A stretch of 64,000 bases of DNA from Protula sp. h YS-2021 (taxonomy: Eukaryota > Annelida > Polychaeta > Sabellida > Serpulidae), in assembly GCA_949752745.1 (NCBI GenBank), contig OX457031.1:18653424-18717423 (forward strand), read 5' to 3'. Positions 50,901 through 63,911 of the stretch are shown here, piece after piece; position 1 is the stretch's first letter, and the number at the start of each line of letters is the position of its first letter. A program made the position numbers and the translations under genes. The notes under the pieces were generated by a model that ran no database searches, was not told the DNA's origin, and saw only the letters and a list, made by a program, of their open reading frames with translations.

Positions 50901-53900
50901 ACTGCGATTAATGTCTAAATGTCTATTCAAGTTTTTTTTCATCTATACGCATCACACAACGAATATATCGATATGATTTTTGAACGTGGCTCTTACACGT
51001 TCATGGCTGAAATATACATACTTTATCAAACAGCTAGTCTATAAGAGACGTCCAAGAACGATTTTTTAAAATGTAATGAGCGTCAGTAGTTCAGGGATGT
51101 TATAAAGACGAGCAAAATTATCAGTTTTGCACTGCAAACGTGGCATGTCTTTAAGCGTTATTGAATATACTGAACTATGCATATTTTTATAAAGCATAGA
51201 GTTTTACGAATTACGTAAGATAGGGTCAACAGCTCTTTATAAATTCTACGATCATGCTTCTATTAACATATTCACACAATTATTTCAATTTATTTCAAAT
51301 ATATTCTCTAGAGTGCATCACTACATAGTTTTATCAATTACTTTGATTAATGTGACCGAGTATCAAACAGAGAAGCGATTGATGAAATACTTCAAATAAT
51401 TCATAATGTCACTTTAATGTGTGTTTGATTAATTCACAGAATGGTAGCATACGTTATTCATATTTACTGCTAGGTATTTGGCCAATAACTTTGTTTTCTG
51501 CTCATGGATTTCTGCAATTCAGACTTTTTGACATACAAATTGAAACTGTTAAGACACTGAAAAATTTCTGTCAGCTGCAGGAGCCACACAAGTTAACTAC
51601 ACAATTAACAGTAGCAGAAAATTCTAAGTTCTATTGGAATAGGTAAACCAATTTTGTTTAACTGCTTTATAAGCATATATTAGTTTTACTTGTGAAAGCG
51701 CCTGCATGTGATGTACAAATCAATTTTTGATGCTATAATTGATTAAACACAGCTATCTTGGCAATATGATTGTTCTCACAAAACAAATTAAAATGTCAAT
51801 TTTAAAATTTACATTAAAGTACTGTTTTGTGACCATCTAACAGCAGATCTGTTCTACTATTGACACTTTTGTTCATTCTTTCGAAAATTATGTTAGCAAA
51901 GTGGTGATTTAACCACCCTCCAGCAACATGTAGCACTGACAGCGTTGGCCTGGGCTAAGGGGCGATGAGCTGAAATTGGATTTACGGAACACTCCAGACG
52001 GTTAGGCTTTTTTATTTCATGTTATCTTTTCTGATATTTTTCACCACTTATGTAGATATTAAATACACATGGGCCGGATACCGCCACGTTGTCGATATTG
52101 GAAGAACGAGAAATAAAGCTGTGTGTATTTATTCTCATGTGTGTTACTACTGCGTTCTGATTATCGTGGAATATTTTTTCAACTGCGTAGTAAAATTATT
52201 CAGTTCATGCTGAAAAGTCAGCCAAATCAATTTATTTTGCGACGTTTTAAACTAACATAAAGCTAAGTTTTTACTTTTGAGATTCAATCAGTTGAAAATG
52301 TCTCGTTTCCTGAATCAGGCGAAATAAAACAATACTTGTTTTCTTTTTGTGCAATTTCAAATTAATATTGTCCGTGATTTTACAGGTGATTTATGCCATC
52401 CAGTTTAAAACATACAGCACCTCGCAAAGCTTATCTGTCCTGCATATAACAGATAACATATTCACACAGAATATTACTCTGTCTTATTCAGGTAGTCAAA
52501 AGAATATTGCGTACCGGTGTAATACAGAGTTTAATTTAAAATCTATAATCGAACTACATATTTTAAATCTGCTTGTAGCAGCTGTTAGCAATATCACGCA
52601 ATGTCACATGGACAACAACTAACACAGCTGCATTTCTTACCGTTTCATACATTTAGATGAGATAAGCAGAACTGTTAATTTACAATTTCTATAGGCTAAA
52701 ATATTCGATCAAGCATTTGTTTGGATTTAGTTATTTACACTGAAAGCTCTACGGTCAGCATGAATGAATTCGACATGCCATTTTATACATTTCAGTAAAG
52801 ATTAAAGCACGGGTTGCTGTATTAAACATATGTTCATTGTCACTTTATATTTCTTTAAAAATTAGAAACCCGTCATATTTAAATAAGTCGGGTCTTACAG
52901 CGCTTTTCAAATTGCACAGATGTATCGTATTGCATTATCTATGCTGTATTGTTGTCTGTGTGATTCACTAATTACACACTACAATATACATGTAGCAAAC
53001 ATACAATCATATCCCTTTATATATTGTTTAAACACAATGTGAAACAGTACTCTGCTATGCCTGAGGATGGGTTACACCCTATTTCATATTGTTTATAGCA
53101 GAAGCAACTTTTATGTAACTTGATCATCCATAACATCCCAAGTACATTTAGTTAATAAGCTGCATTTGCTATTATGAAAACAATACACATTTTAACATTT
53201 TATTTCATTTTACGGATCTGAGAATGTTACAGTATTTCTTATACGATGTTTTTTGCGATATAAAACATTAAGGTAAGATTTTTGGAACAACTATGACAAT
53301 CGAATCCCGTGAAAAACAGACAATTTTTTTCATGTTTACCATTCAAGTGACTGAATCGAGCATTCCTTGAATTCCATCTTCCCTTAATAAACTCAATATA
53401 AACAATATAAATTCAAGGAAAGAAACCGGCTTCAACCCAGTTATTTTTGTATCTGGTGTGTAATTGTGCAAACTTTTAACTTTAATTTTAAGAATATTGC
53501 AGAGAAAACAATTTTGACCAAAACCATTATCATTCTTTTTGGAGCTAAGCAGGAGTTAATTAAACCAAATGACTTTCGCGGAAATATTTAGCTGGCAAAT
53601 CGTCTACAGAGAAAACACGTTTATAGTAAGCTCACTCACGTCATGTTTTTACTTTGAAATTAATTAGTTTTCATTATGACGGTCTTGTGCCCGTTATAGA
53701 TAGCTAGTGCTTAACAAATCCTTGTTAATTACTTGCACTCTGTGCTTGCTTTTCTGCAGGGATAGCAGTTGTCAGTTGCCATTTGTATTAACCTTTCACA
53801 CCGCAAATTACGAAATACTCGCACATTAATGTATGGCAAATATCGTGGCATTTGAACCTATCGATAAGGACTACTTTGAACAAGTGCATATCTAAACCTT

Positions 53901-55183
53901 CACCGTCAATGCTGTCTGATGCACACAAGCTGTCTCTGTCTTCATGCTTTATCAGGGGATGAATTGCTGGTTCTTAGGCCACAAGGATCATTCTTTCAAA
54001 TATCTATAGGATGCGATCTCTGCAATGTAACGGCGAATACTGGCATTGGTAGTTGCCGAATGTTGTTAAGTAAGCATCCTCTGCTTATGTCTTCGTTTAT
54101 GTGCAATTGTAATTGCCACCAAATCCGCTCCCAATTCAGGTTTTCTGACGTAAAAACCTACGAATGCGATTACATCATAAAGGATTGTATATAAGGTTTT
54201 AGTGATGCACTCTATCAAACTTTACCACGAAATATTATATGTAAGGTTTGGCAATCCAATGCATACCACTTCATGGAAAGGAGCTTAAGTATATAGTTGT
54301 AGCTAGTCTTGTAAGCTACATTTATAAGAACAATTCTAATATTACATAAATAATATATTGTGTCCTGAGTTTATATATCTAGATAATGCCCACCTCCTTT
54401 CTGCATAAGCTTCCTATATCCGAAAGAACCATGCAGTTTATTTTATAAAGCTGAAGACAAAAATATTTGATGTAAGTAACTGTAAGTTTGCTCGTCTGTT
54501 TCTAGTTCTATGTCATAACGAATTGGTGTACATTGAGGAAAAGGACTGCTCATGATGTTTTTGATATGTGACATCTTACACTGTGTTGTCAAGATTTGAT
54601 TTTCATTATCACTTTATTCGTTTTGTAACAACACTATTGAACATGTCAATGAATAGTTTTCTAAAGTTTAGGAGTAATAAAAACAGGTACATTATGATTT
54701 ATTTTTTGCACTTATGCATCCACTTGAGCTTTATCATTTTGGATGTTTTATCTCTGTTTTACGCTGCCATAATCGATGTTCTCTAACAATGAAGCTAGAA
54801 CAGGGTTGTGTGAAATTGTACAATTTTGTGAAAATAGAACCCTTTCTAATAAAATAATCTCAACAGATCCGCATATTTTAAATATATAAGCAGGGAATGT
54901 GCCAATAAGTTGAAATTAAATATGCCCAAAGTGGCGTTCTTACTCAAAGCAAATATAATCGTGATATGTTTCGTGTCCAAAATTTTACAGCATGCAACTA
55001 AAAACTACAAAATCACTGCAGGGCTTTAATTACCATATCAATTAGCTATGGTGTATATACAAAAATATCCAGAAAATGACACTGCATGCTTGCATCATTT
55101 TAAATTGATTTTTACAATGGCTTTCTTTTCCCATTCTAGCATATATTACTAAAAGGCTGCAAAGGGTGATGAATGAAGAACAT
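47956..55183. other. Long AT-rich region without recognised genes
   Basis: Over 7 kb of low-GC sequence. No frame exceeds 109 codons and none carries a family motif that I recognise. It may be intergenic, or intron of a gene whose exons lie elsewhere. Confidence 0.4.
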
Positions 55184-55229
55184 AATAATAATAATAATAA
55201 TAATTATAATAATAATAATAATAATAATT
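55184..55229. repeat. (AAT)n microsatellite
   Basis: aataataat run with one attata interruption. Confidence 0.95.
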
Positions 55230-57933
55230 AATCGTAAGAAAAGGTTTAACAGGTGTATAGACGAACTAACTCAGGCTGAGCAACAATAAAATACAGTCAC
55301 AGCAATTGCTTATTTTACAAAATGCTTCTGTAGTTTGATATTATTTTGAGAACATTTCAAACTAATATATATTAGCCGTTTTGGTGAAGCGTTCTGCTTG
55401 AAAGACTTTACTGAATATGTTTAATCTTTATTAGACTTAAATTGATATATTACTATAAAGATATGATGCTGTTTTGCTTTACACCTTTGATTGCTCTTAC
55501 TTCATGTATTTGATTTACGATCAGATTTTTACATTAATAGAGAAAGATGATCAATTTAAATGCTTCATTAATTAAACTGTGTTTACTTGCTTAAAAGTGC
55601 AGGTGAATTTGAAACGCCTACATTCATCATACACTTACTTCAGACGCAAATGTAAACTCCTAAAACATAAAAATGTTTTATAGCTTCAAATAAATACAAA
55701 AGGATAAATTAAACGTTTATCAGTTAGAAAACTTCAACGGTATAACATGTTATGAGTGAATTACAATAAAATAGTAGGTTAAAACGTTGTGTTTTGTATT
55801 ACACGTTTCTGTTTAGTTTTGAATTCTGTTTTGGTTTTATTATAAGGTGCTCTTTGCTTCTTCTCATTTCTTTAACAATTCTCAAGAAATTTTACATGGA
55901 TTAAAATTCCGTTCAATACTTCTTGTGAAACTAATGAAAGAAAGTATGAAAATTAAAATGTAAAGTATCTTCACTAAGCAACAGAAATTACAGCTGATTG
56001 AATATGTAATTCTCGCCTGCTATGGCCAAGTCTGGATATGGATTCAAAACGGCTTCGCTTTGACGACCCAGATAAAGAAACCGACCCAGAAACACTGATA
56101 TAAAAAACGGACAATCAGTTATTATTTGTCACCAGTGCAAACTACCTGGTAAAGAAGTAGAGTATGAAAAAATTTTAAAATCTTATACGCATAGCAAGTG
56201 CAGATGTCATATTATTAATGCATCAATTACTACGAAAGTGTGAACACACATAAAGATTGCAAAGAGTATATATTTTTGCGCCTTTCTTTTTCGAGACACC
56301 ATCCGACCATTTTGTCCCTGACTTGGACACAAACTTTTGAACATAGGTAGTATCTAATGTGAACTTTTCCATTTTGCTTTTTGTTTTCGGCTTTGTTTTT
56401 GCCATGAGTCTTTTCATTGTCTAAATACAAAGTACAAGCAGTGACTTTTTTTACAAATAACAGTGCATTAGCCAATTATGCAACCATAGAGCCTTTTTCG
56501 ATACAGCCACAAGTGTCATGTTTTATTTTCATTCAAGCACAGCAAAGTCTGTGTGTAGTTACATAATTTATAAGAAGCTGGTAATATCTAATACACGCGT
56601 AATACCGGTAAGAAGAATAGTCTTGTTTTACAACCATTTAAAAAAACATGTTTTAACATTTTCCTTATTCAAAAATTATTTATTTCATGCATCTACTACA
56701 GGAATATGTCTGCTCTATCGGTTACTAAGTAAATTTCAATATTGGACCAAAACGAGTACATCTTTTTCAACGATGAATTTTGTCAAATAGACTGTCGTTT
56801 TTCTGCGAAACGTTTACATTTTTTATAATACTAACAAGGCCTTAAATTGCAGGCAATATCACAGAACTCTCGTGTAAGTTTTTTTACTTTACAATGGTTT
56901 TATATCAAAATATGAAAATAAGACATTTCCCCAGAAACTCATTGGTATAATCCAATGTAAATATTAATCGGACATATGACACGAATTATGGCTTATTTAG
57001 CTAGAATGCCTTGTTTTCTGTTTCAGCACACAAGATATCCATTGCTGCTTGATGACGTTACAAAGGATTCACAAAATCAAACCACATAAGCCATCGATAA
57101 AACTTAAAGAACTTACGAAATTCGACGTCTGTTCATTTGAAATCATTTCTGCGTCATTCAAGCAGAACATGTTCAGAATAACAGTAAGGGTTCTTCACTT
57201 CGCTTCTACTGTGGGAAATCTAGAGTTGTAGCCCTACTTCGTTTATAAACATGAAACATTTGATTTCTTAATGCCCATTTTAATATTTTGTAGAAGTGAA
57301 ACCATCACTGCGGGCTTGTGCAATATGTTGACATGGGTTACCTCGATCTATAATGAAATTTTAGCTGGATATTACCGCAAATAATAAACTTTTGACCCTT
57401 TTCACCCATTGCTGTGCTTGGAATGCGTTGCCAACCAACAGATCAATCAGCGTCAGTGCAGTGCCAGTCATCTGCGAGAACCATGCCTGTCGTATCGAAT
57501 GCCACAATCAAAACTGATGGGAAGGTGCACGTATTTCATTCGAGTGATGGTTTCTGCGTCCACAAGATATTTTACTCATAACAATTAAGGAATTAAATAC
57601 TTCATTTTTAATTTCTAAAATATCGGATTTGTAGTCTACGGATTAATCAATATGTTACACTAAAACCGGTAGTAGGAATTGTACACCGAATGCAATATAT
57701 TATGAAAGTCAGAAATAAAGATGTAATTGCAATTAAATCTTTTAATTCAGCGGAATCTCACCGCGAATTCACTGCCATAACAACAACGGAGTAAGGTGGG
57801 GACTCAGCATGAACTGGTTGCTAATAACAATAACAACTGAAAACTCAAACATAAGAAAGTGTCTAACTAGTTTCAGCTCATCCCCCATCCCCTTTGCTCA
57901 CGAAAAAAGGGTGGCACATAAGCACAACAAGCC
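55230..57933. other. AT-rich region without recognised genes
   Basis: At 57029 a good acceptor (tttctgtttcag) is followed by a 20-codon segment ending in a stop (HTRYPLLLDDVTKDSQNQTT), which could be a terminal exon, but it has no partner. Confidence 0.35.
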
Positions 57934-58240
57934 GAGCCGTCACAGTGCCCTGTTGTACCATGTGTAAACAGGCACTGTCAGAGCACGAACATGGTACAAT
58001 AAGTGATTGTGCCGAGTCTATACAACTCCAATCACGTAACGGAAACAGTTACAATGAAGTCAAAAAAGCAACGAACCGTTCGAAAGGAAGAACACAATCT
58101 ATGTGGACTCCTTCTTATTGAAGACTTTCCACTGAATTGTTCAAAAGTCCTGCAAGAACTGATTCAGTAGCAAGAAACGGCCCAAGACTATGTCGGCTGT
58201 GCTGTAATGTTATGGGTCTGCGCGTAAGCACGTTCTGAGA
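57934..58240 (+). other. Higher-GC island with a cysteine-bearing frame
   Basis: The 75-codon frame 57894-58121 contains CCTMCKQALSEHEHG, and past its stop the same frame continues with CRLCCNVMG near 58195. The composition is less AT-rich than its surroundings and the spaced CxxC pairs look protein-like. I do not recognise a family. A decayed mobile-element gene is possible. Confidence 0.25.
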
Positions 58241-59091
58241 TTTCACTTGTGCCACACAGCGACCCGCCAGTGTCGAGATTTTATATCCGTTTTAGGTACG
58301 TCGCCGGTATCATGCAGGCAAGGTATTTGGCCATGGCTGCAATGCCATCCTGTTTGCTTGAAAGCATGAAAAAAATAGGCACCCTGATTTCCCTGCTTCC
58401 AGATCTGTTCCCTTTTAGACCATTTTTTTTCAGAATGATTTCGTCATTCCTTTCTTGTTTTAACTATTTCTCATCATTTCTTTATAATATTTTTCCAATT
58501 ATGTCGTATCCACATTCCTCATAGTCCCAGTCTCATTTGTCATTGTTGGCTGGAATGGAATCTTTGTATCGCCGAGGCATAATACAGTTCAAGTTGTTTG
58601 ATCCAGAAAAGTAGCATTTTTCAACTTTGCAAAAAGTTGATCTTTTCCAACTCTTCTGCATCTCTTCATCATGAAACAGAAAGTATGTCGTTGTTGTTAA
58701 ATGGGATACTAACACATAAAAAAAGCAACCGTTGTCGACGTCTCGATGGATGTCGTACTGCCGGTTTTCTAATCCTGAGCATTATAACACGCATCAATTG
58801 AGTAATGCACTCCTGTAAAAAGAAACGATAAAAAATCATCAGCATGCTCTCACCGCGTACAAAAGTCACAAAGCCAATTCACAGAAAAACAATGGGCATG
58901 ACTCCGAGATACTATGACGATGGCTTTGTGACGTAAAACTTTTCCCTTTGCATTGAGCAAGTTGCTGCGCGACACTCGTGTCGCAGGACAATACCATGAA
59001 AACGTTTTTGGCTTTCCCCCGCTATCTATGAATCGATTTTGCTTGTTTGTGTTATAATGGGGATTGATCCTAGTGAAGTCGCGCTTTGGAT
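58241..59091. other. No firm feature
   Basis: Overlapping frames on both strands (58249-58524 +, 58850-59161 -) lack motifs. A small palindrome gcgacactcgtgtcgc lies at about 58966-58983. Confidence 0.4.
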
Positions 59092-59172
59092 GGGATTCGA
59101 GCACTTGTGGAAGGCCAATGAACTTACCGCTGCGCGGTTCGTTCCCAGGCCTTCCACGCATGCTCGAATCTC
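59092..59172. other. Long imperfect hairpin
   Basis: Arms: gattcgagca pairs with tgctcgaatc, then (after 3 mismatches) gtggaaggcc with ggccttccac, then aac..accgc with gcggt..gtt around a tgc loop. That gives about 28 paired bases per arm over 38 positions. It lies about 270 bases before the acid phosphatase start codon. On the - strand gcgcagcggtaagttc and tgctcgaatccc resemble tRNA box A and box B, but the spacing is about 17 bases too short. It could be a pre-microRNA-like hairpin or a foldback remnant. Confidence 0.7.
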
Positions 59173-59439
59173 ATACAAAGCACTCAGCCCCGTGATCCAT
59201 CCCTATAGCAGTATGAGGATGGAGACAATATCAAATAATGAATGGGTCATTCGCTGCTCATTGGGACCTCCAGTTATGGGCAGAGAGTTCGGTGAACACT
59301 GGCCACTTCTTCCTTCTCGTTCGGCTGAGAGTGAACAGAAATCTCAACTATACCATGACATATTTGGCAAATAGCCCCTAAAAATTGAACGGGTCATAAT
59401 AGTATTGAACAGTTGTCGTTTTCTGGGAATGTAAACAAG

Positions 59440-59529
59440 ATGGATTTGTGGTTACTTTTTATAAATTTCTGTGGCTTTATAAAAATTATCAACTGTGATA
59501 CAGAAACTACATTACGATTAGTACATGCT
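59440..59529 (+). CDS. Histidine acid phosphatase, exon 1
   Basis: Start codon in the context aagATGg, 30 codons, then the donor gtaagt. Residues 1 to about 19 (MDLWLLFINFCGFIKIINC) form a hydrophobic signal peptide, so the enzyme enters the secretory or lysosomal route. The last residues, TTLRLVHA, match the strand just before the active-site loop in lysosomal/prostatic acid phosphatases, and join exactly in frame to LFRHGDRSP in exon 2. The protein hydrolyses phosphate monoesters at acid pH. Start choice: first ATG, directly opening the signal peptide, with no upstream in-frame alternative that I trust. Confidence 0.8.
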
Positions 59530-61804
59530 GTAAGTTCTAAAACAATTTTATTGTGCTGTAATGAACATTATCAAGCTTGTGAACTATTTGAAATGTTACT
59601 ACACTCGAGTTGGCAAGTCTGTCCCATGTCTGGCGCTAAGGTCCTCCTTGCATTACCAAATCACACTTTGAGCGTTCCGAATAAAATGCGTAAAAATTTC
59701 TGGCATTTCTACTCTGTAAAATTGAAGGAAGTTGCAAGCGTTTTACTTTACAACTCGTTGTTACCCGCTGTTAGTGGTATGGTGGTAGTGGTATAAGCCA
59801 AATCACACTTCGGGCGTTCCCAATAAAAATGCGCAAAAATTCCTGCCTTTCGAATAAAATAACCGGGTAAAAAATGAAAGAAATGATAGAGAGATTTCGC
59901 CTAAATGTCAAATTTCTCTTGCACCAAAGAGCAATCGGGTTTTTAACAACCTGTATGATATTTTAAAAATTTATTAAAAGTTTTAACAAATGGTTTGAAG
60001 TTTCAATTTCTTTTATGTTCCGAGTATGAGCTGTTTTTGCGATATTTCTTCCATATTTTTTTATCATTTCTTTCATTTCTTTACCTCGTTCCCTCGCAGT
60101 CGAAATTCAAAATTCAAAAGGCTCTTAAAATGTGGTCTTTATTCAAGTTTTAAGGTTTCGTAAAAGTTAAAATTATAATTCTTTCCAGTGTGCATTTCAA
60201 TAGTTTCAGTCTTGATGACCTGAATCGTGCAAGAGGCGATCTGTAGCCTGTATGTTTGACATCTGTGACCATTTCAGTTGGCGGCCCGTTGACCCTTTCT
60301 GTCGCAGAAAAATGAAAGAGGCTCGTTGAAGGCTAGCCCTTTTGCAGAACAGAGCCGTTTTTTAACAAACAGTATTTCTCTTATTCTTTGTTAAAGTGGG
60401 GATAAATGTTCCTGCGCATAAATGTTCCTGCGCATAAATGTTCCTGCGCTGTGAAACGTTTGTTCATTTTCCGGATTTTAGGTATCATGTGACAGAAATC
60501 AAGTGACCAAAGTTTTAATTAAGGAGTTATGTGTTGTCTATAAAATATACTAAATTTACCCCTAGACGCAGAAATGGGCGTAAATTTATTTTGTATACCC
60601 GTAAAATTTCATTTATAATTATTTCATGATTTTTTAAATATCAATTCAGAAGGCATTGGAGTGCAAAATTTATTTCCAAATATCTATGCAGTAACATGTG
60701 CTTCATGTAAGTAAACAAACGCTAATTACTGTTAGAGATTTGTGGTGCTTTTGTTAAGTCAGCTGTTTTTTTATAACTGTTTTATTACTTTTAGGTCATT
60801 TAGCAAAAAACGTCTCATTGCCATGTGGCTGATAATAATAATTTATTATAAATAATAATATAATAAATAATATACAAATTTTTGTACACCCCAAATCTGA
60901 TAATAGTAACCTCCTTGTAATATCTCTTATGGTTGTAAAAGGAGATCCTTCTTCAGGCCCTGTCTCAAGCGGAGACCCGTTCCAGTAGTAGAGAATTGCT
61001 TCTTGTGGCTACATTATCCAGCATCATAGTTTTAACAAGTATTATGAACAACAAGCCGAGCGGTAAAATGCACACAACGTATACCATTCAGACTTCTCCT
61101 GTCGTCACTTTCTTCAGACTAGACCCGAGATATTACCTGCTCAGGCAGTCGTTAGTGTAATGCCCTGCATTTCAGTTTACTTTTCAACTGCGATTGGCAA
61201 GACGTAGGACGTATGTCATACCGAATCTTTCACCGTTTCATGCAGCATTCACGAAGCAAGCCGTGATCGTACCATTCCAGACCAGTTTCCAAAGAGTACA
61301 AATATTGTGATGTTATTCTATTGGCTATAAAGTGCTTGGTTACTGCTGGCAAAATAAGCTGAGACAACATGATAGGTATTTTTTCCACCCGGGATGTCAG
61401 ATTTGATGAGAGTTAGTGTGTCGTAATAGTTAATGCTACAACCAACTTAGACGATTGTAACTTTACACCAGGTTAGGTCAGCTTGTTCATCGTTATTCTG
61501 TACCAGCTGGAATTTTAACTTTAGCCGGATGATGAATGGGCATGGTTGATCTAGAAAGCGCAAGGGTACAGTCCTTGCTCAGTCTCTACAATCAGCTCTA
61601 GTCTGTGTCGTTATTTACATACATACTTTAAAATGTTCTCTGACAAAATGAAAGCTATGTGTTCCTAATGAGTCCTGCCTTGCGTTACGCTTATTACCAG
61701 AGATAATATATTTCCACGCTTCAAGTTACGTAGTTACGAGGTTGGGTCGATGTTTTAGCATTGTTTTGCGTGTGGTGTGTATGATTTGTTTGTTGCGTTT
61801 TCAG
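59530..61804 (+). other. Intron 1 of the acid phosphatase gene
   Basis: 2275 bases, gtaagt to ttttcag, phase 0. It contains a direct repeat (about 59655-59715 and 59800-59860, sharing caaatcacactt and gcgttcc.aataaaa) and a three-copy 16-bp tandem repeat ataaatgttcctgcgc at about 60405-60452. Confidence 0.75.
60405..60452. repeat. 16-bp tandem repeat, 3 copies
   Basis: ataaatgttcctgcgc three times, identical, within intron 1. Confidence 0.9.
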
Positions 61805-61900
61805 TTGTTCCGGCACGGCGATCGGTCTCCCACATCTACATTTCCCTCAGATCCGTACGGAGAAGAGAAGTGGCAAAATGGATTTGGTCAACTCACCAAG
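61805..61900 (+). CDS. Histidine acid phosphatase, exon 2
   Basis: 32 codons, LFRHGDRSP to FGQLTK, between acceptor gcgttttcag and donor gtatga. RHGDRSP is the signature RHGxRxP: the His is the phosphohistidine nucleophile and the Arg residues bind phosphate. [12 protein letters not shown] then GFGQLTK follow in the order found in vertebrate ACP2/ACP3-type enzymes. Catalytic residues visible here are intact, so nothing marks it as a pseudogene. Confidence 0.95.
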
Positions 61901-62943
61901 GTATGACAGAACTTGCGTGATATTTCAATATTGTTAAGATGACGTAACATTATACAGTTGTGATGTAGTTAGGAAGATCACAGGCAGTTTGTTCACAACG
62001 CTGGGTGGAATGTTACACGAGACGAAGCATCGCAAAACCATTCTAAAGACGCCGGATAATCAGCAGAATCACACATTTCTCATATAAAACGAATATTTAA
62101 TGATGTATTTAAAGACAATTTATCTATTTAAAAAAACAGGCGTAACATGTCACTTTCGACTCAATCTAATATCCGAAAATAAACGGGTCCAGGTCCATGT
62201 TACACAATCGAACCTTTTTATCAGTACACCACAGTAGGTATCACAATATAACAATGGTAACGACATAACAGGCTGAACTTTTGGCTGTTTAAAACTCTCG
62301 GTTATAACGACATAACGGATATCACAACATAACTGACCCGGCCAAATCGTTATAGCGACTTCGCACTGCAGTTGGTTTTTGTTAATCACAGTCACGTTTG
62401 TCAAACACGTGGGGACCAATCAGAAAAATAAATACCAACAGGTGCAACAATGCCTGATATTAAGTCTTAGTACTTGATCGGGAATTTGATAGCGTTTTTC
62501 TGCATGTCATTTCAAGCTGATTATAATTTACTTTCTCTTTCCGCTTATAGAAATCTTAGCAAATCATAACTTGATTAGTTAACAACGATCTCCAGGAAAT
62601 CTTGTAGGTCGGCAAACTGGGGAATTTTGAGTTTTCAAAATCAAGTATTAGGCTGTAAGCTAAATATGCATAGAATTTGCAATCGGCGAACTAGCTTCTA
62701 TGGGAACAAAACACAGACCGGTATTATAAATGGGCCAGGTTCGTCCAAGGAAAATGGACCAGCTGGACTTAGAAAATTTCAGCTCTTGATTGACTATTGA
62801 TGGCCGTGTTTAACTGATGGGGGGGGGGGGGTGGCTGTGGAGAATATGTGGGCTATGCACACTGCTCTAGTTCTAATTATTGTTTGAATGGCTCAAGGAA
62901 CATCATTTCCTCTACAATTGATCCTTAGTATGTATTTCTGTAG
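61901..62943 (+). other. Intron 2 of the acid phosphatase gene
   Basis: 1043 bases, phase 0. Holds a probable worn non-autonomous element at about 62105-62420 and a poly-G run at about 62819-62831. Confidence 0.75.
62105..62420 (-). mobile_element. Possible pogo-like MITE remnant
   Basis: Repeats of gttataacgacataac/gatatcacaacataac lie within, a phrase style seen at the ends of pogo/Tc1-type elements. Ends are not defined. Confidence 0.35.
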
Positions 62944-63045
62944 ATTGGCATGGAGCAAGCTTATAACCTGGGTGTGTTCTTTCGAGAGCGCTATGTGAAC
63001 ACAATATATCCCGGTTACCTTACAACCGATTATTCTAGAAAACAG
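62944..63045 (+). CDS. Histidine acid phosphatase, exon 3
   Basis: 34 codons, IGMEQAYNLGVFFRERY..YPGYLTTDYSRKQ, acceptor ttctgtag and donor gtgagt, phase 0 both sides. GMEQ with the following helix is conserved in the family directly after GFGQLT. No frame damage. Confidence 0.93.
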
Positions 63046-63341
63046 GTGAGTCTACTCTGTGTTGGTCCTTCTATCGAGGTGATGTATTAGTGAGACATCA
63101 AGTTCCTGTGTATTGTGTATTGGCTTCCTGTGAATTGATCCATGAGAAAACTGTTTAGTTCACTTTTTAATTAGACAAAGGGGCTTATGACTACAAGCAA
63201 ACGCGTCGTAATAAATTTGAGAAATTACTTCGTGTCATTCTAGACATAAGTTAGTTTTAAAGTACTTAGTTGAAAAAGAAAGTCCGTCTGCATCTAGTGT
63301 TCTTTATTTTTTATACAAGTGGCCTTTTCATTTTTGTACAG
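63046..63341 (+). other. Intron 3 of the acid phosphatase gene
   Basis: 296 bases, gtgagt to ttttgtacag, phase 0, AT-rich. Confidence 0.85.
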
Positions 63342-63518
63342 ATATACACATTAAGTACCGATACGGACAGGACTCTGAACACTGCATACTGCATGCTAGC
63401 AGGCCTCTACCCGCCCACCCAGTCACACCAGTGGGGCCAGACTGACGTGGCCGCGCGAGATCTTGGTAGCCTGTGGCAACCGATTCCTGTACGGAGCCTC
63501 GAGTATGGCACTGATCCG
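63342..63518 (+). CDS. Histidine acid phosphatase, exon 4
   Basis: 59 codons, IYTLSTDTDRTLNTAYC onward to RSLEYGTDP, then donor gtgaga. STDTDRT corresponds to the STDVDRT segment whose Arg helps bind phosphate. LYPP and LWQPIPV are further family landmarks. Cys in AYC may pair in a disulfide. Confidence 0.95.
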
Positions 63519-63911
63519 GTGAGACTGAAATGGCAGTAAACGAAAGAGTTGAAACAGAAAAACAATATTGAATAAATAAATTAAAACACGGTTTAAATCA
63601 TTTTTATGGATACAGCTGCACAATGTAATTCGAGACTAAAGATACTGTCACATTCTGTCAATAAGTTAAAATATTACTTAATGCTTTATTTAAAATAAAT
63701 AGGGTTCAGTGTAGTGCAAATGCTTTATTTTTTTCTTTCCGTTGTTATTATCGAGAAAGGACTTGCATGATGTAAATTGCTTAGCCCCGTTGGAGCGTCC
63801 ATCCCGATAACGAGCGAATTATGGGATACATGGTCGCTTCTTTGGTAACGGCTGTAAGACCGTTGGTTGTACCACCTTCTCCTATATAACGCCCGCCGCT
63901 GGTTCTTGCAG
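63519..63911 (+). other. Intron 4 of the acid phosphatase gene
   Basis: 393 bases, gtgaga to ttcttgcag, phase 0. The second half is GC-richer; no other feature seen. Confidence 0.8.

Noticed and set aside
57029..57090. Terminal exon after a good acceptor
   Set aside because: Twenty codons, no homologous partner, and a chance acceptor is likely in AT-rich DNA.
58850..59175. tRNA gene or tRNA-derived SINE on the - strand
   Set aside because: Box A-like and box B-like motifs are present but about 17 bases too close, no acceptor stem is seen, and the hairpin explains the same bases better. Kept only as a remark.
59413..59796. 127-codon continuous frame as the phosphatase product
   Set aside because: It begins with the true exon 1 but reads into intron 1 after the gtaagt donor; splicing to 61805 restores the conserved family sequence.
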